A stretch of 45,698 nucleotides of DNA, from the NCBI GenBank assembly GCA_016219275.1, contig JACRBM010000065.1, forward strand, positions 1 to 45,698. Direction: 5' to 3'. Positions 42,238 to 45,698 of this stretch are shown in pieces. Source of the DNA: Chloroflexota bacterium. Its GTDB lineage: Bacteria; Chloroflexota; Anaerolineae; UBA4142. The notes below the pieces were generated by a model. It searched no databases, was not told the DNA's origin, and saw nothing but the letters and a program-made list of their open reading frames with translations. The translations under genes and the position numbers were made by a program. The number at the start of each line of letters is the position of its first letter. Within the stretch, counting starts at the first letter, position 1.

Positions 42238-43490
42238 GAATTCTCCAGTAAATGCCGTTCTTCGTCCGACAAACTCATTCCAATCACTTTACGATATAAC
42301 GCGCGATACATCTTCGCCGTGCGCTCCCACGTAAATGATTGCACGCGCACTCTGCCGCGCGTCCGCAACGATGCTCGCAACTTCTCATCTGTGATCATAC
42401 GCTTTGCGGCTTCGGCGATGCTCTCGACCGACGCGGGATCAAAGTACGAAGCGGCGTCATCCGCGTACTCGGGCAAAGAAGTTGTATTGGAGCACGCGAC
42501 CGGCGCGCCTTCGCGGAACGCTTCGAGAATCGGCAATCCGCCGCCCTCGAACAAACTGGGGTGAATCACAAACTGCGCCAGGTGATACAGCGCGCGCAAA
42601 TCTGTCGGCTCGATGAAACCCAGGAAGCGCACTTGCGTTTCGAGCCGTAACTCGCGCACGCGTTGATCTACCACGCGGTAAAACTCGTTCTGCTTGCCGG
42701 TGCAAACAAGGTTCAGTACGAGGTGATCGCGATCACGCAACAGCGCGATGGCTTCAATGAGACGCAAATGATTTTTGTGTTGCCAGGTTTGCGCGGGATA
42801 AAAGGCAAAGGTCTCCGGTAATTGAAAACAGGCGCGCGTGTTTGCCAGATCCACATCCGTCAACGCGCCGTACAATTCTGTTGGCGGACCCATAGGGATT
42901 GAAAAAATTTTTTCGGGCGCAATACTGTACTGTTGGGCAACATCTTCCTTCACCCAACGTGAATCGGTCACGACCGCTTGCGCGAGCCGGCACGCGAGGG
43001 GCCACGACGATTCGCGCGCGGCAATGTCCTCGCGAGGAAAAAATTGCGGATAGTGTAGATGTTGTAAATCGTGAGGGTTGTAAATGAATGGCGTACGCGT
43101 GTATGAAAAAATCTGGAATGGGAAATGAACTATAGCAACCCCAAGCGATTCGTAGAACCGGTTAGGTTCAAGCATCACCGGCACCGGTAGACCTACGGCG
43201 CGTCGAGCAAGATAACGAACGCGCCGCATCAATCTTCCAGCCGGCGCCCGCAGGGGACCAAGCCATTCTTTCGTCGACGCGAGAGGACTAGGACGCGGCG
43301 CTTGGATGAGTTGTTGATTGGGTCCAATGTGCAGCTTGAGCCAATCCACATTTTCCCAATGTCCGACAATGACATATTTTTCCGCGCCGTCATCCAACTT
43401 GCCCAAGGCATGCACCAGCCCTAAAACGAATTGTTCGACGCCTCCCCACTGTCCGGTTGGTTGCAGTTGCGCGTCAATGGCGATTCGCAC
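42234..43490 (-). CDS. Family 4 glycosyltransferase
   Basis: A 418-residue GT4 enzyme with a GT-B fold. The N-terminal domain starts VRIAIDAQLQPTGQWGGVEQ; the C-terminal nucleotide-binding domain shows PAQTWQHKNHLRLIEAIALL, VRFLGFIEPTDLRALYHLAQ, and FEGGGLPILEAFREGAPVAC, with the E-x7-E motif usual in the family, and SNTTSLPEYADDAA. The start is the GTG at 43490, six bases after GAGGA and overlapping the upstream GT2 gene by 17 bases. An in-frame start at 43580 would add a tail that is read in the GT2 gene in another frame. It is a retaining transferase; donor and linkage are unknown. Confidence 0.93.
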   Translation of the reverse strand: MRIAIDAQLQPTGQWGGVEQFVLGLVHALGKLDDGAEKYVIVGHWENVDWLKLHIGPNQQLIQAPRPSPLASTKEWLGPLRAPAGRLMRRVRYLARRAVGLPVPVMLEPNRFYESLGVAIVHFPFQIFSYTRTPFIYNPHDLQHLHYPQFFPREDIAARESSWPLACRLAQAVVTDSRWVKEDVAQQYSIAPEKIFSIPMGPPTELYGALTDVDLANTRACFQLPETFAFYPAQTWQHKNHLRLIEAIALLRDRDHLVLNLVCTGKQNEFYRVVDQRVRELRLETQVRFLGFIEPTDLRALYHLAQFVIHPSLFEGGGLPILEAFREGAPVACSNTTSLPEYADDAASYFDPASVESIAEAAKRMITDEKLRASLRTRGRVRVQSFTWERTAKMYRALYRKVIGMSLSDEERHLLENS

Positions 43491-44589
43491 GTTCGATCCT
43501 CGTGTTGTTTTCGTGGCGATGATGCCATTCACTCCAATGGATCCCGGTGTAACCAAAGCCCCAGGGTGTCTTTGCGACATTTTTCTGTTTGCCGTATTTC
43601 AACCAATAATATGCCAACAAGACCCGCGCGCGGTGACCGAACAAACGAATCAATTGTGGCGTGCGGGCAGGTGATTGGGCGACTGCGCGTATCGTGTTGG
43701 CAATAATCCGCGCGATATTCTGAAATGGATTGTCCAAAAAAATGGACACAGCCAAAAAATTCAAGCCGGCTTGAATCGCGCGCTGTTCCTCTGCCAGAAT
43801 GGTTTGTCCCGCCGGACTCGCCAATACTTTGTCAACTGTGCGCCTCAATTCTGTCAACACGCGCGGACGCTGCGCAAAAGTTTTTGCGGAAGAATGCCAG
43901 CGGGTTGTGGCGAGCGTTGTCGTGATGCAATGGAACCCGCCATACCGCACTAATCGCGTCCATAACTCATAATCGAACGCAACTTGAAAATTCAGATCCA
44001 ATCCACCGGCTTGCTCAAACGCGGTTCGCCGGAGGAAGATAGACGGCTGAGGAACAAAGTTGAAATGCAAGAGACTATTGAGCGTGACCGATTCAATAAA
44101 TCGCTCGGTGATAACTATTCCACTTGTATCTATCACCAACTCACTGCCGCAGACTGCTGCTGCGCCGGGATTCTCCGCAAACGCAAGCATAACATTCGCG
44201 AGGGCATTAGGCAGATAGGTGTCGTCCGAATTAATATATGCGAGAATCGTGCCAGAGCTTTTTGCCCAACCCTTGTCTACCGCGTCCACCTGCCCGCAAT
44301 CCGGTTCGCTCACCCAATATGCCAGCCATCGTTCGTACTTGCGAATGATGGCGATAGTGTCGTCAGTGCTGCCACCATCAATGATGATGTATTCTAGATT
44401 CGGATAACCTTGCAAAAGCACCGAGCGAATCGTCTCTTCAATGAATGCGCCTTGATTGAACGAAGGCGTAACGATGCTCACGCGCGGCAAGGTATCGTCA
44501 TTCAAGTGTTCACATTCTTCCGTCCAGGGCCAGCCGGTTTTACCGGGTGGAGGTGGGGGAAGTTCGGTAAGGCGGGGCACATTCTGCAT
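43474..44589 (-). CDS. Family 2 glycosyltransferase, paralogue of 24344-25360
   Basis: A 371-residue GT2 enzyme. It begins with a proline-rich LPPPPPGKTGWPWTEE, then RVSIVTPSFNQGAFIEETIR, NLEYIIIDGGSTDDTIAIIR, EPDCGQVDAVDKGWAKSSGT and the metal site YINSDDTYLPNAL. The catalytic region NFQVAFDYELWTRLVRYGG follows. The N-terminal signature (GKTG, PWT, SIVTPSFNQ) is shared with the 338-residue enzyme 19 kb away, but the C-terminal half differs, so substrates probably diverged. It lies 15 bases after the FkbM gene. Confidence 0.92.
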   Translation of the reverse strand: MQNVPRLTELPPPPPGKTGWPWTEECEHLNDDTLPRVSIVTPSFNQGAFIEETIRSVLLQGYPNLEYIIIDGGSTDDTIAIIRKYERWLAYWVSEPDCGQVDAVDKGWAKSSGTILAYINSDDTYLPNALANVMLAFAENPGAAAVCGSELVIDTSGIVITERFIESVTLNSLLHFNFVPQPSIFLRRTAFEQAGGLDLNFQVAFDYELWTRLVRYGGFHCITTTLATTRWHSSAKTFAQRPRVLTELRRTVDKVLASPAGQTILAEEQRAIQAGLNFLAVSIFLDNPFQNIARIIANTIRAVAQSPARTPQLIRLFGHRARVLLAYYWLKYGKQKNVAKTPWGFGYTGIHWSEWHHRHENNTRIERANRH

Positions 44590-44604
44590 TATTGATGTCT
44601 CAAA

Positions 44605-45522
44605 CTAATTGCCGCATGCCTCAAAATAATTCTTCAAGAATGATATTTGAGCGCCGCGCTCTGGTCGAACACAGATCAGGTTAGCGTAATCGGAATCAGA
44701 GAAACGATATGGCAAGGCAGCTAGGTCAGCCGGCTTAACCGTCCGGTTTTCTTCGAGAATTTCAAATAGATGCAGTCCCAACCCCGATAGGGTTTCCAGA
44801 AACTGGATGGGGTCTGTGCCGGCTTGGCGCAAGGCATAGGGCCAGAATTCACACAATAAGATGACATTGGGATTTTCCAGTGTGTGACGCAAACCGGACA
44901 GAGCCAGCATTTCGGCGCCCTGGATATCCATCTTGACGATATCCGGGGACTTGGACTCTTTCTTGAGGTATTCATCCACGATAATCGTCCGTACCTCGAT
45001 AGCAGTCCTAACCATACCTTGATTGAAACAGTCGTCATCCTTCGCATTATATACGCGATGATCACCATTGTTGATGTTGGAAAGATACAACGTAGTTGTT
45101 CCTTCATACCCCATAGCCGCCGCCTGTTCACAGGTTACGTTATCTAGATGATTCCATCGGAGGTTGCGCTGTAACAGTTGCATGTTTGTCGGATCAGGTT
45201 CAATCGCGATTACTGTCCCAGTATCACCGATGCGTGATGCGAACAGGACCGTATAGTATCCCATATTCGCGCCGACATCAACGACGGTCATTCCAGTCTG
45301 GACCATTTTTTCCACCAATTCGGTTTCGAAAGATTCGTATTTTTGGTGAATGAAAAAATATTGTCCCAAGCCGTCACGTAAATCCACCCACATTCGGATT
45401 GTTCCGACACGTGTTGGCGCGAAACGGACTCCTATTTTCCGCAATAGGATGCATCGGGACTGGCGAGTCGGTAAGAAAGAAAGCGCGCGGTATTTGATAG
45501 ATTTTGAAATACGATTCAACAT
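44605..45522 (-). CDS. FkbM-family methyltransferase
   Basis: A 305-residue SAM-dependent methyltransferase of the FkbM type, which usually methylates sugar hydroxyls. Motif I is MTVVDVGANMGYYTVLFASR, followed by VIAIEPDPTNMQLLQRNLRW, and the family hallmark DIVKMDIQGAEMLALSGLRH. A short N-terminal segment precedes the fold. The ATG at 45522 has GAGGG at eight bases; an in-frame start at 45642 would extend it into the leader with its inverted repeat. It is first in the leftward polysaccharide unit. Confidence 0.92.
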   Translation of the reverse strand: MLNRISKSIKYRALSFLPTRQSRCILLRKIGVRFAPTRVGTIRMWVDLRDGLGQYFFIHQKYESFETELVEKMVQTGMTVVDVGANMGYYTVLFASRIGDTGTVIAIEPDPTNMQLLQRNLRWNHLDNVTCEQAAAMGYEGTTTLYLSNINNGDHRVYNAKDDDCFNQGMVRTAIEVRTIIVDEYLKKESKSPDIVKMDIQGAEMLALSGLRHTLENPNVILLCEFWPYALRQAGTDPIQFLETLSGLGLHLFEILEENRTVKPADLAALPYRFSDSDYANLICVRPERGAQISFLKNYFEACGN

Positions 45523-45593
45523 TGCAGTTTCCCTCTTATTCGAGTTTAGACTAAAAATAGGCAGTACCGCAAAACTCACTTTTTGACTAAACA

Positions 45594-45650
45594 GGGTTCT
45601 CATGCACACTGTCTCTATCCTACCAAAGAAAGAGCAGCGCATGAGAACCC
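45594..45650 (-). promoter_or_regulatory. 5'-leader inverted repeat of the polysaccharide operon
   Basis: GGGTTCTCATGC (45594-45605) and GCATGAGAACCC (45639-45650) are exact 12-base inverted repeats with a 33-base spacer. If transcription starts near 45651 the RNA begins with this stem-loop, followed by about 70 bases to the FkbM start. It may be an RNA stabiliser, an attenuator or an operator. Confidence 0.75.
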
Positions 45651-45657
45651 CAAAGAC

Positions 45658-45663
45658 ATTATA
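45658..45663 (-). promoter_or_regulatory. Extended -10 box of the polysaccharide operon
   Basis: On the minus strand TGGTATAAT, a perfect TATAAT (45663-45658) preceded by TG, the extended -10 form. No good -35 is visible at 16-18 bases. The start point would fall around 45651. Confidence 0.6.
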
Positions 45664-45698
45664 CCATACGACGCCGACGATATATCCCTGTGAATTGA

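Noticed and set aside
44605-45642. A longer FkbM protein starting at 45642
   Set aside because: The extension would be encoded in the leader with the inverted repeat, while the ATG at 45522 has a good Shine-Dalgarno and matches the family start.

Overview
The window looks like a chromosomal piece of a GC-rich bacterium, most plausibly a Chloroflexota (Anaerolineae-like) lineage. This rests on gene content, GTG/TTG starts, very dense CGCG tetranucleotides and several families of dispersed intergenic repeats; it is an inference, since there is no rRNA gene here. Almost every gene is on the minus strand, so the text below follows transcription from right to left where that matters.

Region 1 (about 0.3-7.5 kb, minus): nuoE, nuoF, a large class III cyclase-STAND ATPase-TPR regulator, and a HoxU-type iron-sulfur subunit. 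Together these could form the NAD(P)H diaphorase arm of a hydrogenase, formate dehydrogenase or complex I, with the regulator lying inside the set. They run on, with ATGA/TAGTG overlaps, into two DinB-fold proteins, a MazG-like pyrophosphohydrolase and a GNAT acetyltransferase. Region 2 (7.6-10.2 kb): a ferritin with a near-consensus promoter, divergent from a CHASE2 sensor whose cyclase domain has lost its catalytic residues. Region 3 (10.3-18.8 kb, minus): an AT-rich DUF6602 nuclease-like gene, a DinG-type exonuclease-helicase, a small helical protein, a third DinB protein, a degenerate REC-GGDEF protein and a DHH-CBS-CCA nucleotidyltransferase with an almost leaderless promoter.

Region 4 (18.9-45.5 kb, minus): one long surface-polysaccharide locus. 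It starts at the right with a TATAAT promoter and a 5'-leader inverted repeat, then an FkbM methyltransferase, GT2 and GT4 glycosyltransferases, large membrane proteins and a methyltransferase. Next is a PTPS-related membrane protein gene broken by an IS3-family element and by two in-frame TGA codons. Then come a polyprenyl-phosphate GT2, an epimerase, a UDP-glucose-dehydrogenase-like protein lacking the catalytic Cys, an SDR and a Gfo/Idh oxidoreductase. A compact heptose module follows: HddA kinase, an HddC-SIS fusion and a GmhB-transaldolase fusion. Three GT2 enzymes, the polyprenyl glycosylphosphotransferase that would start the glycan, and a large GT-C-like protein close the locus.

The most interesting system is the heptose module at 25.36-28.89 kb. 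Three overlapping genes encode five enzyme domains that would convert pentose-phosphate intermediates to GDP-D-glycero-alpha-D-manno-heptose, and the transaldolase that could make sedoheptulose 7-phosphate is fused to the phosphatase. Other points of note are a cluster of decayed second-messenger domains, heptanucleotide repeat arrays that supply ribosome-binding and C-terminal coding sequence, and a 220-bp nested inverted-repeat element.
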